Shown here: piece after piece, positions 53,527 to 61,607 of the stretch
Layout: every line of letters begins with the position of its first letter
Numbering within the stretch: the first letter of the stretch is position 1
Origin: Mycolicibacter nonchromogenicus
GTDB taxonomy: Bacteria > Actinomycetota > Actinomycetes > Mycobacteriales > Mycobacteriaceae
Assembly: GCF_002101775.1 (NCBI RefSeq)
Contig: NZ_LQPI01000023.1
Span: 124,001 to 188,000 of the forward strand
Direction: 5' to 3'
DNA length: 64,000 nt
Notes under the pieces: generated by a model
The model's database searches: none
Told to the model about the DNA's origin: nothing
Seen by the model: only the letters and a program-made list of their open reading frames with translations
Translations under genes and position numbers: made by a program

Positions 53527-54270
53527 GTGGCTAAGCAGCCAGTCGCCGAGAAGCGGCAACGGCGCGAACGCGGATCGATCAATCCCGATGACATCATCGA
53601 CGGCGCCTTCGAGCTCGCCGAACAGATCGGGGTCGACAACCTGAGCATGCCGTTGCTCGGTAAGCATCTCGGCGTCGGCGTGACGAGCATCTACTGGTAC
53701 TTCCGCAAGAAGGACGACCTCCTCAATGCGATGACCACCCGGGCCCTGCGCCAGTACACCTTCGCCACCCCGTATGTGGAGGCCAAGGACTGGCGTCAGA
53801 CGTTGAGCAACCACGCACACAGCATGCGGTCGACCTTTCTGGGCAACCCGATCTTGTGCGACCTCATCCTGATTCGGTCCGCGCTGAGCCCGCGAGCCGC
53901 GCAAGTCGGCGTCCAGGAAGTGGAGCGGGCGATCGCCAGCCTGGTAGAGGCAGGCCTGTCACCGCAGGATGCCTTCGACACCTATTCGACGGTGTCGGTG
54001 CACATCCGCGGGTCGGTGGTACTGCAGCGCCTCTCGGAGAAGAACCGGGCCTCGGATGCCGAGGGGCCGTCCGATTTCCAGGAGGCCGTCGTCATCGACC
54101 CGGCCGTGACCCCGCTGCTGGCCGAGGCCAACCGGCAGGGTCATCGGGTGGGCGCGGCCGATGATGCCAATTTCGAATACGGCCTCAACTGCATTCTCGA
54201 TCACGCCGAGCGGCTGATCGAGAAGAACACCAAGTCGGCGCGGCACCGCGCCTCGGCCAAAGCTCGCTAG
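53527..54270 (+). CDS. TetR-family regulator, candidate controller of the island
   Basis: A 247-residue TetR-family protein. The helix-turn-helix lies at about residues 22-65 (INPDDIIDGAFELAEQIG, then HLGVGVTSIYWYFRKKDDL). The long C-terminal ligand-binding region ends in a basic tail. The GTG start has a GGAGGT site. It sits inside the island with a copy of the shared palindrome in its own promoter, making it the best candidate for the protein that binds all copies. This link is inference; the IclR and AraC proteins are alternatives. Confidence 0.9.
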   Translation: MAKQPVAEKRQRRERGSINPDDIIDGAFELAEQIGVDNLSMPLLGKHLGVGVTSIYWYFRKKDDLLNAMTTRALRQYTFATPYVEAKDWRQTLSNHAHSMRSTFLGNPILCDLILIRSALSPRAAQVGVQEVERAIASLVEAGLSPQDAFDTYSTVSVHIRGSVVLQRLSEKNRASDAEGPSDFQEAVVIDPAVTPLLAEANRQGHRVGAADDANFEYGLNCILDHAERLIEKNTKSARHRASAKAR

Positions 54271-54289
54271 GTCCGGCGGGGGCGTCCCG

Positions 54290-55465
54290 CTAGACCTCGA
54301 CCACCACCGCGCCGCCCTGCCCGCCACCGGCGCACATGGCGGCCACACCGATGCCACCGCCACGCCGCTTCAGTTCATAGAGCAGTGTGGTCACCATCCG
54401 GGCGCCGGATGCGGCGATGGGGTGGCCGAGGCTGCAGCCGCTGCCGGAGAAGTTCACCAGCTCTTCGTCGATGCCGTATTCCTTGCACGCCGCGATCGGC
54501 ACCGAGGCGAAGGCCTCATTGATCTCCCACAGCGCAACGTCGCCGACGGACAGCCCGGCCCGCTCCAACACCTTGCCGATCACCTTGACGCCGCCGAGCC
54601 CGGTGTCGCGGGGCGGCACACCGACCGCGCCCCAGGCCTTGACCGTTCCCATCACGGTCAGGCCGTTGTCGCGCGCGTAGTCGGAGTCGACCAGCGCGAC
54701 CGCGGCTGCGGCATCGTTGGTGCCGCTGCTGTTGCCGGCGGTGATCGAGAATCCCTCGATCTCGGGGTGCAGCACCTTCAGGGCCGCCAGCTTCTCCGCA
54801 GTGGTTTCGCGGCGCGGAAACTCGTCGACCTTGAACTCGGTCACCGACCCGTCGGGCAGTTCTACTTTCAGCGGGATGATCTCGTCGACGAACTTGCCGG
54901 CGTCGATCGCGGCGATCGCCCGCTGATGCGACCTCGCGGCCCAGGCGTCCATCTCCTCGCGGGTGATGCCCGCCGCCTGCGCGGTGTTCCACCCCACGGT
55001 GATTGACATGTCGCGGGTGGGCGCATCCGGGGTTTCGGGATGCGTCGGCGGCATCCAGCGCTCCTCGAACTTCAGCTCGGGGCCGGGGATGCGCCAGTTC
55101 GTCAGCGGGGTCATCGACAGCGACTGCACGCCGCCGGCGATCAGCACTCGCTCCATACCCGAACCGATCTGCGCCGACGCGTTGCCGATCGCGGTCAGGC
55201 TGCCTGCGCAGTGCCGGTTGACCGACTGGCCGGGCACCGACTCCATCCCGCACGCAGCAGCTGCGTAACGAGCGAGATCGCCACCACCGTAGTGGGATTC
55301 GGCGAAGATGATGTCGTCGATCTCAGCAGGGTCAATACCTGCCCGGCGCACCACCTCGGGCAGCACCGTGGTGATCAGCGTCTCCGGAGGTGTGTTGACC
55401 AGAGTTCCCTTGAACGAACGTCCGATAGCCGTGCGCACGGCGCCGACGATGACAGGTGTAGGCAT
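54290..55465 (-). CDS. Acetyl-CoA acetyltransferase (thiolase, FadA-type)
   Basis: A 391-residue degradative thiolase. The nucleophile Cys86 is in SVNRHCAGSL, WEINEAFA and GHPIAASGAR carry the His, and CAGGGQGGA the second catalytic Cys. It would release acetyl-CoA or propionyl-CoA from a 3-ketoacyl-CoA. Length and motifs are complete. It converges with the TetR gene 19 nt away. The upstream gap holds no clear copy of the shared operator. Confidence 0.92.
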   Translation of the reverse strand: MPTPVIVGAVRTAIGRSFKGTLVNTPPETLITTVLPEVVRRAGIDPAEIDDIIFAESHYGGGDLARYAAAACGMESVPGQSVNRHCAGSLTAIGNASAQIGSGMERVLIAGGVQSLSMTPLTNWRIPGPELKFEERWMPPTHPETPDAPTRDMSITVGWNTAQAAGITREEMDAWAARSHQRAIAAIDAGKFVDEIIPLKVELPDGSVTEFKVDEFPRRETTAEKLAALKVLHPEIEGFSITAGNSSGTNDAAAAVALVDSDYARDNGLTVMGTVKAWGAVGVPPRDTGLGGVKVIGKVLERAGLSVGDVALWEINEAFASVPIAACKEYGIDEELVNFSGSGCSLGHPIAASGARMVTTLLYELKRRGGGIGVAAMCAGGGQGGAVVVEV

Positions 55466-55580
55466 AACCCGAACTTACATTATTAGCCGCTTTTGTAAAG
55501 ATGTCACCGTGCGGCCACGCCTGTCCGGCGGCCGTTGGTGGACTGGCCCACAGCCCGGAAGTGTTGGACGCCTCAGCCGT

Positions 55581-55958
55581 TCACCCGTTCTTGGTCAGTT
55601 GGTAACTGACCATCAGGCCCAGCGGCTGGGGGCACATATCCGATGCCGTGAGTTCCGCCGTGATGGTCCGTGTGCAGACCACGACTTCCCCATTGTCCGC
55701 TGCACGCACTTCGAACGTTCCGGTCCACCGGCCGTCCTGCTCGTGCAGTTGCGCCCCTTGGGCGTCGACATTCACACAACCCGGGCCGCACGGGGTGAGA
55801 ACCCACGTCGGCGAGCGATCGTTGAGGTAGTTTCCGAAGGCGCCGGTCACCGTCGCCGTGTAGGAGCCGCTCAACGGGTCCGCGGATGCCACGCCCGCAG
55901 AACTGATCGCCAGCGCGGAAAGGACTGCGGCCACCGCCGACGCGCGAAATGTTGGCAT
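55581..55958 (-). CDS. Small secreted protein of unknown function
   Basis: A 125-residue protein with a clear Sec signal peptide (MPTFRASAVAAVLSALAISS, cleavage likely after AGVASA) and a mature domain of about 100 residues that is rich in beta-type residues. Cysteines occur as CGPGC and later single residues. It is not obviously part of the catabolic pathway. The start at MPTF is best placed for the GGGAGG site; an ATG two codons earlier and longer frames are possible. I do not recognise a family. Mycobacteria carry many such secreted proteins. Confidence 0.7.
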   Translation of the reverse strand: MPTFRASAVAAVLSALAISSAGVASADPLSGSYTATVTGAFGNYLNDRSPTWVLTPCGPGCVNVDAQGAQLHEQDGRWTGTFEVRAADNGEVVVCTRTITAELTASDMCPQPLGLMVSYQLTKNG

Positions 55959-56040
55959 ATCCATTCCTCCCGTCATCAGAGTGAACGCACTGTAGCCCTT
56001 CGGCGTCAACGGCGAGAGCCATATCGCCGCATTGTCTTCC

Positions 56041-56928
56041 TCACGGCTCGGGCACGTGGAAGTGCTCGTCGCGCAGCCGGAACGCCTCCTTGGTTCCGTG
56101 CTGCGCCCGAGTCTTGACGAAGTTGAACTCCCCCGGCGCGAACTGCAGATTGGTTCCGTAGGCGTGAAACAGGTAGCTGGCCACCTCTTCGCCCTGATAC
56201 GCCTGGCTCTGCTCGACGAGCCGGAAGGCCTCTTTGGCGATGACCACGCCGTCGGCGGGCATCTTGGCGGCTTTGCATGCCCAGTACCGCGCCCGTGCGG
56301 TCACGCTTTCCGGGTCGCAGGTCTCGGTGAACACCCCCAGATGCTCGACCGCGGCAGCCTCGATGATGTCCCCGGTCAGCAACAGCCGCCGGGCCAACAC
56401 CGGGCCGAGGCGATGAAAGAACATGTGCAGGCTGCCCAGGGCCGGGCCCAGAAACCGCGTCGCGGGCATACCGATCTTGGTGTCACGCGCGATCACCGAG
56501 ATGTCGGTCATCAAGGCCATCTCGAAACCGCCGCCGAGGGCATACCCGCTGATCTCACCCACTGTGACCTTCGGGAAACCCATCAGATTGTGATAGAAGC
56601 CGAACGTCTTGCGGTCCACCGCGAGCCGGCGTCGCTGACTCGGCCGGCCTTTGGCCGCCGGTTGCGCAGTCCCATCCTTGTCCCCGTACCACCCGTAGGC
56701 GTTGTTCATATCGGCCCCGGCGCTGAACACTCCGCCTGCACCGCGCAGCAGCACCACGACCAGATCGTCGTCCTCGGCGACTCGGTCTAGGCAGCGGGCA
56801 ACCGCATCGCGCATCGCGGCATCGTAGGAATTACGCCGACCGGGGCTGTTCAACGTGATGGTCGCGATGCGCCCGTCGGGGTCGACATCGAAAAGCACGC
56901 GATCGTCGCCGGTCTCGGCAGCGCTCAT
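56041..56928 (-). CDS. Enoyl-CoA hydratase/isomerase family protein (crotonase 3)
   Basis: A 295-residue crotonase-fold protein. GGVFSAGADMNN is the first oxyanion region; YALGGGFEMALMTD keeps the first catalytic Glu, whereas the second is replaced (GMPATRFLG). This residue pattern does not fit a plain hydratase and could suit an isomerase or hydrolase. Its C-terminus is longer than usual. It is coupled to the thioesterase gene upstream by an ATGA overlap. Confidence 0.86.
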   Translation of the reverse strand: MSAAETGDDRVLFDVDPDGRIATITLNSPGRRNSYDAAMRDAVARCLDRVAEDDDLVVVLLRGAGGVFSAGADMNNAYGWYGDKDGTAQPAAKGRPSQRRRLAVDRKTFGFYHNLMGFPKVTVGEISGYALGGGFEMALMTDISVIARDTKIGMPATRFLGPALGSLHMFFHRLGPVLARRLLLTGDIIEAAAVEHLGVFTETCDPESVTARARYWACKAAKMPADGVVIAKEAFRLVEQSQAYQGEEVASYLFHAYGTNLQFAPGEFNFVKTRAQHGTKEAFRLRDEHFHVPEP

Positions 56929-57608
56929 CGGGGGGACTCCTCATCTCGTCTGCGGCCGAATCGGACAGCACTCAATTTGTCGGGCGGTGCCGCCACCGTG
57001 GTGACCTCGCCGGTACACAGCAACTCGCCGTCGTGAAGCAGCCGCGCGGTGGAGGCGATCCCCCGCTCGACCTCGGTTCGCACGACGTCGAAGTCCAGCT
57101 CGGCGAGGATGGGAGTCGGGCGCCGATAGGTAACCAGCAGTGAGCGGGTACGCCCGGCCAGGCCGGCTGCGCAGCTCTGATGCTGGGTTACGCAGTCGAA
57201 GAAGACCCCCAGAAATCCGCCGTGCACCAGCCCCGGCGGGCCTTCGTAGACCAGCGGGAAGGTGACACGCCCGGATGCCGTATCAGCATCCAGGTGATCG
57301 AACCGATATTCCGGGAAACAGGGGTTGAACGCCCCGACGTCGAACGCATGGTTGAGATAGACCCGGCCGCCGTCCTCGGACTCCAGTCGCGGCATCGGTT
57401 GCGAAGCGGCGACGTCGGCGAGCTGACGTTCCCATTCGGCGAAGCTGGCAAGCATGCCGTCCACCACCGGATGCGGGCGTTCCAGCCCGAGCAGCAGCCC
57501 GGCCATACGGCGCAGGGCGCCGGCCGCCGCCACGGTCTGCTCGAGCGGCGCCTCGCCGAAACGCGCGCCATCGGCCGAATTCACCGAGCCGCCCGAATGG
57601 TCCGCCAT
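56925..57608 (-). CDS. PaaI-like thioesterase superfamily protein
   Basis: A 227-residue hotdog-fold protein. The segment GPPGLVHGGFLGVFFDCVTQ matches the active-site helix of PaaI/YbgC-type acyl-CoA thioesterases. The N-terminal 100 residues are an extra region. It opens a two-gene operon with crotonase 3 and is divergent from crotonase 4, with the shared operator between. The start MADHSGGS was chosen because a longer frame would run through the divergent gene. It likely hydrolyses a dead-end acyl-CoA. Confidence 0.83.
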   Translation of the reverse strand: MADHSGGSVNSADGARFGEAPLEQTVAAAGALRRMAGLLLGLERPHPVVDGMLASFAEWERQLADVAASQPMPRLESEDGGRVYLNHAFDVGAFNPCFPEYRFDHLDADTASGRVTFPLVYEGPPGLVHGGFLGVFFDCVTQHQSCAAGLAGRTRSLLVTYRRPTPILAELDFDVVRTEVERGIASTARLLHDGELLCTGEVTTVAAPPDKLSAVRFGRRRDEESPR

Positions 57609-57654
57609 AGGCCCTTCCTTGTGACTGCCGGTGAAATCCCGCCAATCGTATCGC

Positions 57655-57674
57655 CTACTGTAGCCATAACGATA
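57655..57674. promoter_or_regulatory. Shared operator, thioesterase/crotonase divergent promoter
   Basis: CTACTGTAGCCATAACGATA, 14 of 20 bases as in the 27350 copy. It lies 46 nt from the thioesterase start and 12 nt from the crotonase start, between the two divergent operons. Confidence 0.55.
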
Positions 57675-57686
57675 TAGCGTTGAAGG

Positions 57687-58535
57687 GTGGACACCACAGT
57701 GGCCGACTCCCCCGACTCCGAGCCCGGATCCGCCGACGCTCCGGCCGCCGGCACGGTGACGGTGCTGCGTGACGGTGCGCTGCTCCGCCTGACACTGGAC
57801 CGCCCGGACCGCCGGAACAGCCTGAGCCCGCCGATGACCGATGCACTGGTCACGGCCCTGACCGAGGCAGCCAGCGACGACACGTTGCGCGCCATCCATA
57901 TCCGGGGCGCCGGTGATCACTTCTGCGCGGGTTCGGACTGGGTGGCCACCAACGCCGGCGGCGGGCGACCCCGCACCGGCGACCTGGTCCGGCGCATCCC
58001 GCATGCCGCGCACCGGGTCATCGAATTGATCCACACCATCCAGTTGCCGGTGGTGAGCAGCGTGCGCGGTTGGGCGGTGGGACTGGGCTGCAATCTGGCA
58101 CTGGCCGCCGACTTCACCGTAGCTGCCGCCGACGCCGTCTTCTGGGAGCCGTTCCTGGCGCGGGGATTCAGCCCCGATTCGGGGGCTACCTGGCTATTAC
58201 CGCGCCTGGTCGGACTCGCCCGGGCCCGCCGCATGCTGCTGCTCGGCGAGCAGGTCAGCGGCACATCCGCCGAGCAGTGGGGGTTGATCCATCAGGCCGT
58301 CGCACCAGCTGAACTGGACGCCGCCACCGACGAACTGTTGGGGCGTCTGATCGAGGGACCCACCGTCGCCATCGGCCTGACCAAGCAGGGACTGAACTAC
58401 GGACAGCAGGCCTCGCTGCCGCAAGCCATGACCCAGGAACTGTTCAACCTTGAACTCAGTTGCCGAACAGCCGATTTCAAAGAAGGTCTGGCCGCTTTCA
58501 CACAGCGACGACCGCCGGGATTCACCGGCCGCTGA
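57687..58535 (+). CDS. Enoyl-CoA hydratase/isomerase family protein (crotonase 4)
   Basis: A 282-residue crotonase-fold protein starting with GTG. GDHFCAGSDW and VRGWAVGLGCNLALAADF give the CoA-binding and oxyanion regions, but the catalytic Glu pair is absent (GCNLA, EPFLARG). It heads a plus-strand operon that continues through two more crotonases and three ligases to the window edge. Its chemistry is open: isomerase, dehalogenase-like or lyase. Confidence 0.85.
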   Translation: MDTTVADSPDSEPGSADAPAAGTVTVLRDGALLRLTLDRPDRRNSLSPPMTDALVTALTEAASDDTLRAIHIRGAGDHFCAGSDWVATNAGGGRPRTGDLVRRIPHAAHRVIELIHTIQLPVVSSVRGWAVGLGCNLALAADFTVAAADAVFWEPFLARGFSPDSGATWLLPRLVGLARARRMLLLGEQVSGTSAEQWGLIHQAVAPAELDAATDELLGRLIEGPTVAIGLTKQGLNYGQQASLPQAMTQELFNLELSCRTADFKEGLAAFTQRRPPGFTGR

Positions 58536-58552
58536 GAGGAGAGGGATCGGCG

Positions 58553-59359
58553 ATGCCGACGTTCGACACCATCGACTACGAGGTAAGTGGCCACACCGCC
58601 ACCATCACACTGAACCGGCCGGAGGCGCTCAACGCGCTGAGCCCGCACATGATCACCGAACTGCGGACCGCATACGCCGAGGCCGAGAGCGACGACGCGG
58701 TCTGGGTGCTCATCGTCACCGCGAACGGTCGGGCGTTCTGCACCGGCGCCGACGTGAAGGAGATCCCCGGCGACGGCAAGGTGGTCAACGAGCGGCCCTA
58801 TCTGTCCACCTACGAGCAGTGGGAGGCTCCGCAGGAGGGCACTCCACCGTTCCGGACGATGGCCAAACCGGTGCTGGCAGCCATCAATGGAATCTGTTGC
58901 GGCGCAGGCCTTGACTGGGTGACCACCTGCGACATCGTGATCGCCTCGGACCGCGCGACGTTCTTCGACCCGCATGTCTCGATCGGCCTGGTGGCCGGGC
59001 GCGAAGTGGTGCGGTTGGCCCGCGTGCTGCCCCGCTCCATCGCGTTGCGGATGGCCATGATGGGCAAGCACGAACGCATGGACGCCCAACGCGCCTATGA
59101 CCTCGGCATGATCAGCGAGGTCGTGGAGCACGACCGACTGCTAGAGCGCGCGCACGAGATCGCCGACACCTTGAACTCCAATGCCCCACTGGCGGTACGC
59201 GGAACACGGCTGGCCATCCTCAAGGGCCTGGACCTGCCACTGCACGAAGCAGAGATGCTCGCCGAGTCGTTCCGGGAACGCAATCTGCACACCGAAGACT
59301 CGCTGGAGGGTCCACGGGCATTCGTCGAGAAACGCACACCGGAATGGCAATGCCGATGA
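58553..59359 (+). CDS. Enoyl-CoA hydratase/isomerase family protein (crotonase 5)
   Basis: A 268-residue crotonase-fold protein. GRAFCTGADVKEIPG and NGICCGAGLDWVTTCD are the conserved loops. The first Glu is Asp-like (GLDWV), and the second site reads FFDPHVSIGLVAG, with His in place of Glu. This FFDxHVS motif is shared with the next gene. The start MPTFDTIDYEV follows a GAGAGGAGAGGG site. It lies 17 nt after crotonase 4. Confidence 0.87.
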   Translation: MPTFDTIDYEVSGHTATITLNRPEALNALSPHMITELRTAYAEAESDDAVWVLIVTANGRAFCTGADVKEIPGDGKVVNERPYLSTYEQWEAPQEGTPPFRTMAKPVLAAINGICCGAGLDWVTTCDIVIASDRATFFDPHVSIGLVAGREVVRLARVLPRSIALRMAMMGKHERMDAQRAYDLGMISEVVEHDRLLERAHEIADTLNSNAPLAVRGTRLAILKGLDLPLHEAEMLAESFRERNLHTEDSLEGPRAFVEKRTPEWQCR

Positions 59360-60144
59360 GTCCTACGTTCACCACCATCCTGCTCGACTTCGACCGCGGT
59401 GCACGCGTCGCCACCATCACCTTGAACCGGCCGGAGCGCCTGAACGCGTTCGACCGCACCATGTGCCAGGAGATGGCCGCGGCCTGGCGAATCGTCAAGC
59501 TCGACACCGAGGTCAACGCCGTGGTGCTGCGTGCTGCCGGTGACCGGGCATTCAGCGCCGGTCTGGATGTCAAGTCCTCTTACGGTCAGCCAGACAACGT
59601 CTGGAACCACGAAGATCCCGGCGAGTTGCTGAGCCCCAAGTGGCAGAAGATGTTCAAACCGGTGATCTGTGCCGTACAGGGCATGTGCACAGCAGGAGCG
59701 TTCTATTTCATCAATGAGGCCGACGTCGTGATCTGCTCGGACGAGGCCACGTTCTTCGACTCCCACGTCTCCGCGGGGCTGGTCTGCGCGCTTGAGCCGA
59801 TCGGGCTGATGCGCCGAGTCGGGTTGGGTGACGCACTGCGTATCGCGCTGATGGGCAACGATGAGCGGGTCGGTGCCGACACCGCGTTGCGCATCGGGCT
59901 GGTGACGGAAATCGTTTCACGCGAACAGCTCTGGACGCGAGCACATGAGATCGCCGCCACGATTGCGGCCAAGGCGCCGTCGGCGACCCAGGGCACGGTC
60001 AAGGCGATCTGGGAGTCCTTGGACAAGCCCTACCGGGCCGCCCTGGATCAGGGGCTGATCTATACCCGCCTGGGCAACCCGCTGGGTAAGGCCGAACTGG
60101 ACGCGCAATCCCCGCGCCCCACCGAACCGCCGCATATCCGCTGA
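59356..60144 (+). CDS. Enoyl-CoA hydratase/isomerase family protein (crotonase 6)
   Basis: A crotonase-fold protein of about 262 residues, paralogous to crotonase 5. GDRAFSAGLDVKSSYG and CTAGAFYFINEAD are the conserved loops; the first Glu is lost and the second site is FFDSHVSAGLV, with the same His. The likely start is the ATG overlapping the previous stop (ATGA), but two in-frame ATGs at 59344 and 59350 are possible. Its stop overlaps the ligase start. Crotonases 5 and 6 may form a mixed complex or act in sequence. Confidence 0.87.
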   Translation: MSPTFTTILLDFDRGARVATITLNRPERLNAFDRTMCQEMAAAWRIVKLDTEVNAVVLRAAGDRAFSAGLDVKSSYGQPDNVWNHEDPGELLSPKWQKMFKPVICAVQGMCTAGAFYFINEADVVICSDEATFFDSHVSAGLVCALEPIGLMRRVGLGDALRIALMGNDERVGADTALRIGLVTEIVSREQLWTRAHEIAATIAAKAPSATQGTVKAIWESLDKPYRAALDQGLIYTRLGNPLGKAELDAQSPRPTEPPHIR

Positions 60145-61607
60145 TGGCGCACCTGAGTCGGCGCATCGCCGACGTCCTCGATCTGACTCCGGAGGCACCG
60201 GCGTTGCAGTACGACGGCCAGTGGCATTCCTGGTCACAACTGGGCATCCTCGCCAAGCGCATCGCGGTACTGACACCGAGTGGTGGACGCGTCGGAATCC
60301 TGTTGCGCAATCGCCCACCGCACGTGGCCGCATTGCTCGGGGTCTTGCGCGCCGGGGGCTGCGTGGTGGTGATCAATCCGTCCCGCGGCGATGACCGCAC
60401 CCGCGCCGAGATCGCCGCGTTGGAGCTTCCGATGATCATCGGGCAGGCCGAGGATGTGGCCGCCCTGGTCACCGACACTCCACATACCACGCTGGTGACG
60501 ATCTCCGATCTCACCGAGGCTCCCCAGATCACCGTGGCACGCGATCGCATCCCGGATCCCGGGCGCCCCGGCGTGGCGGTCTGGATGCTCACCAGCGGAA
60601 CGACCGGTCCGCCCAAGCGCGTCGACCTGAGTTACGACATGCTGGCCCACAGCGTGATCGGCCCCGACCCCGCTGCCCCGGCGCCCACGCAATTGCGTCG
60701 CGGCATCGCGATAGTCAACTCACCGCTGGTGCATATCGGAGGGGTGTACCGGGTGTTGCAGTGCATCGCCGAGGCCCGATCCTTTGTGCTGCTGGAGCGA
60801 TTTGAGCTGCAGCGTTGGGCCGAGGCGGTACGAACCTGCCGGCCGCGTGCGGTCTCCTTGGTGCCGGCCGCATTGCGTACGGTGCTGCATTCGGACCTGA
60901 CCCGGGAAGATCTGGCCGGCATTCGCGCGGTCACCTCCGGTACTGCCCCACTGTCCGCCGACGACGCCGACGCGTTCACCGCCAAGTTCGGCATCCCGGT
61001 GCTCACCTCCTACGCAGCAACCGAATTCGGCGGCGGTGTGGCCGGGTGGACCCTGGCCGACTACCAGCAGTTCTGGCAGGTCAAACGCGGCAGCGTCGGG
61101 CGTGCCAGCCTCGGCGCTCAGCTGCGCGTGGTCGACGACACCGGTGCCGAACTCGGCGCCGATCAGCCCGGTCTGCTCGAGGTCAAGCCCGGCCAGCTGG
61201 GGCCTGCCGCGGGTTGGATGCGCACTACCGATCTGGCCCGTATCGATGCCGACGGGTTCCTGTGGATCCTGGGCCGCGCCGACCAGGCCATCATCCGTGG
61301 TGGATTCAAGGTGTTGCCAGACGATGTGCGGACCGCACTGGAAGCCCACCCGGCGGTACAAGGCGCCGCCGTCGTGGGCCGCGCCGATGAGCGTCTCGGA
61401 CAGACTCCGGTGGCGGCGGTCGAACTGCGCCCTGGTGCCGTCACCGACGCTGCGACGCTGACCGACTTTCTGCGCGGTCGACTGGCGGGATATGAAATTC
61501 CGACCGAGATCGCGATCGTCGACGTCATCCCGCGCACACCGTCGGGCAAAGCCGACCTGGGTGCGGTTCGGGACCTGATCACCTTGTCGAGGAGCCATGC
61601 ACGCTGA
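60144..61607 (+). CDS. Adenylate-forming acyl-CoA ligase (tandem ligase 1)
   Basis: A 487-residue member of the ANL superfamily. The P-loop is TSGTTGPPKRV, with Arg in place of the usual Gly after Lys. The A5 core is SYAATEFGGGVAG, and the hinge and C-terminal motifs are DGFLWILGRADQ and TPSGKADL. It is shorter than FadD19-type ligases and may act on small or aromatic acids. Its ATG overlaps the previous stop (TGATG) and its end overlaps the next ligase by 11 nt. Confidence 0.87.
   Translation: MAHLSRRIADVLDLTPEAPALQYDGQWHSWSQLGILAKRIAVLTPSGGRVGILLRNRPPHVAALLGVLRAGGCVVVINPSRGDDRTRAEIAALELPMIIGQAEDVAALVTDTPHTTLVTISDLTEAPQITVARDRIPDPGRPGVAVWMLTSGTTGPPKRVDLSYDMLAHSVIGPDPAAPAPTQLRRGIAIVNSPLVHIGGVYRVLQCIAEARSFVLLERFELQRWAEAVRTCRPRAVSLVPAALRTVLHSDLTREDLAGIRAVTSGTAPLSADDADAFTAKFGIPVLTSYAATEFGGGVAGWTLADYQQFWQVKRGSVGRASLGAQLRVVDDTGAELGADQPGLLEVKPGQLGPAAGWMRTTDLARIDADGFLWILGRADQAIIRGGFKVLPDDVRTALEAHPAVQGAAVVGRADERLGQTPVAAVELRPGAVTDAATLTDFLRGRLAGYEIPTEIAIVDVIPRTPSGKADLGAVRDLITLSRSHAR

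Noticed and set aside
54276..54290. GCGGG-GGCGT-CCCGC hairpin between the TetR and thiolase genes as a terminator.
   Set aside because: Only five base pairs and no T-tract; such pairs are frequent by chance at this GC content.
55474..55499. CTTACATTATTAGCCGCTTTTGTAAAG as another shared operator upstream of the thiolase.
   Set aside because: The half-sites are further apart and the centre does not match the other copies.
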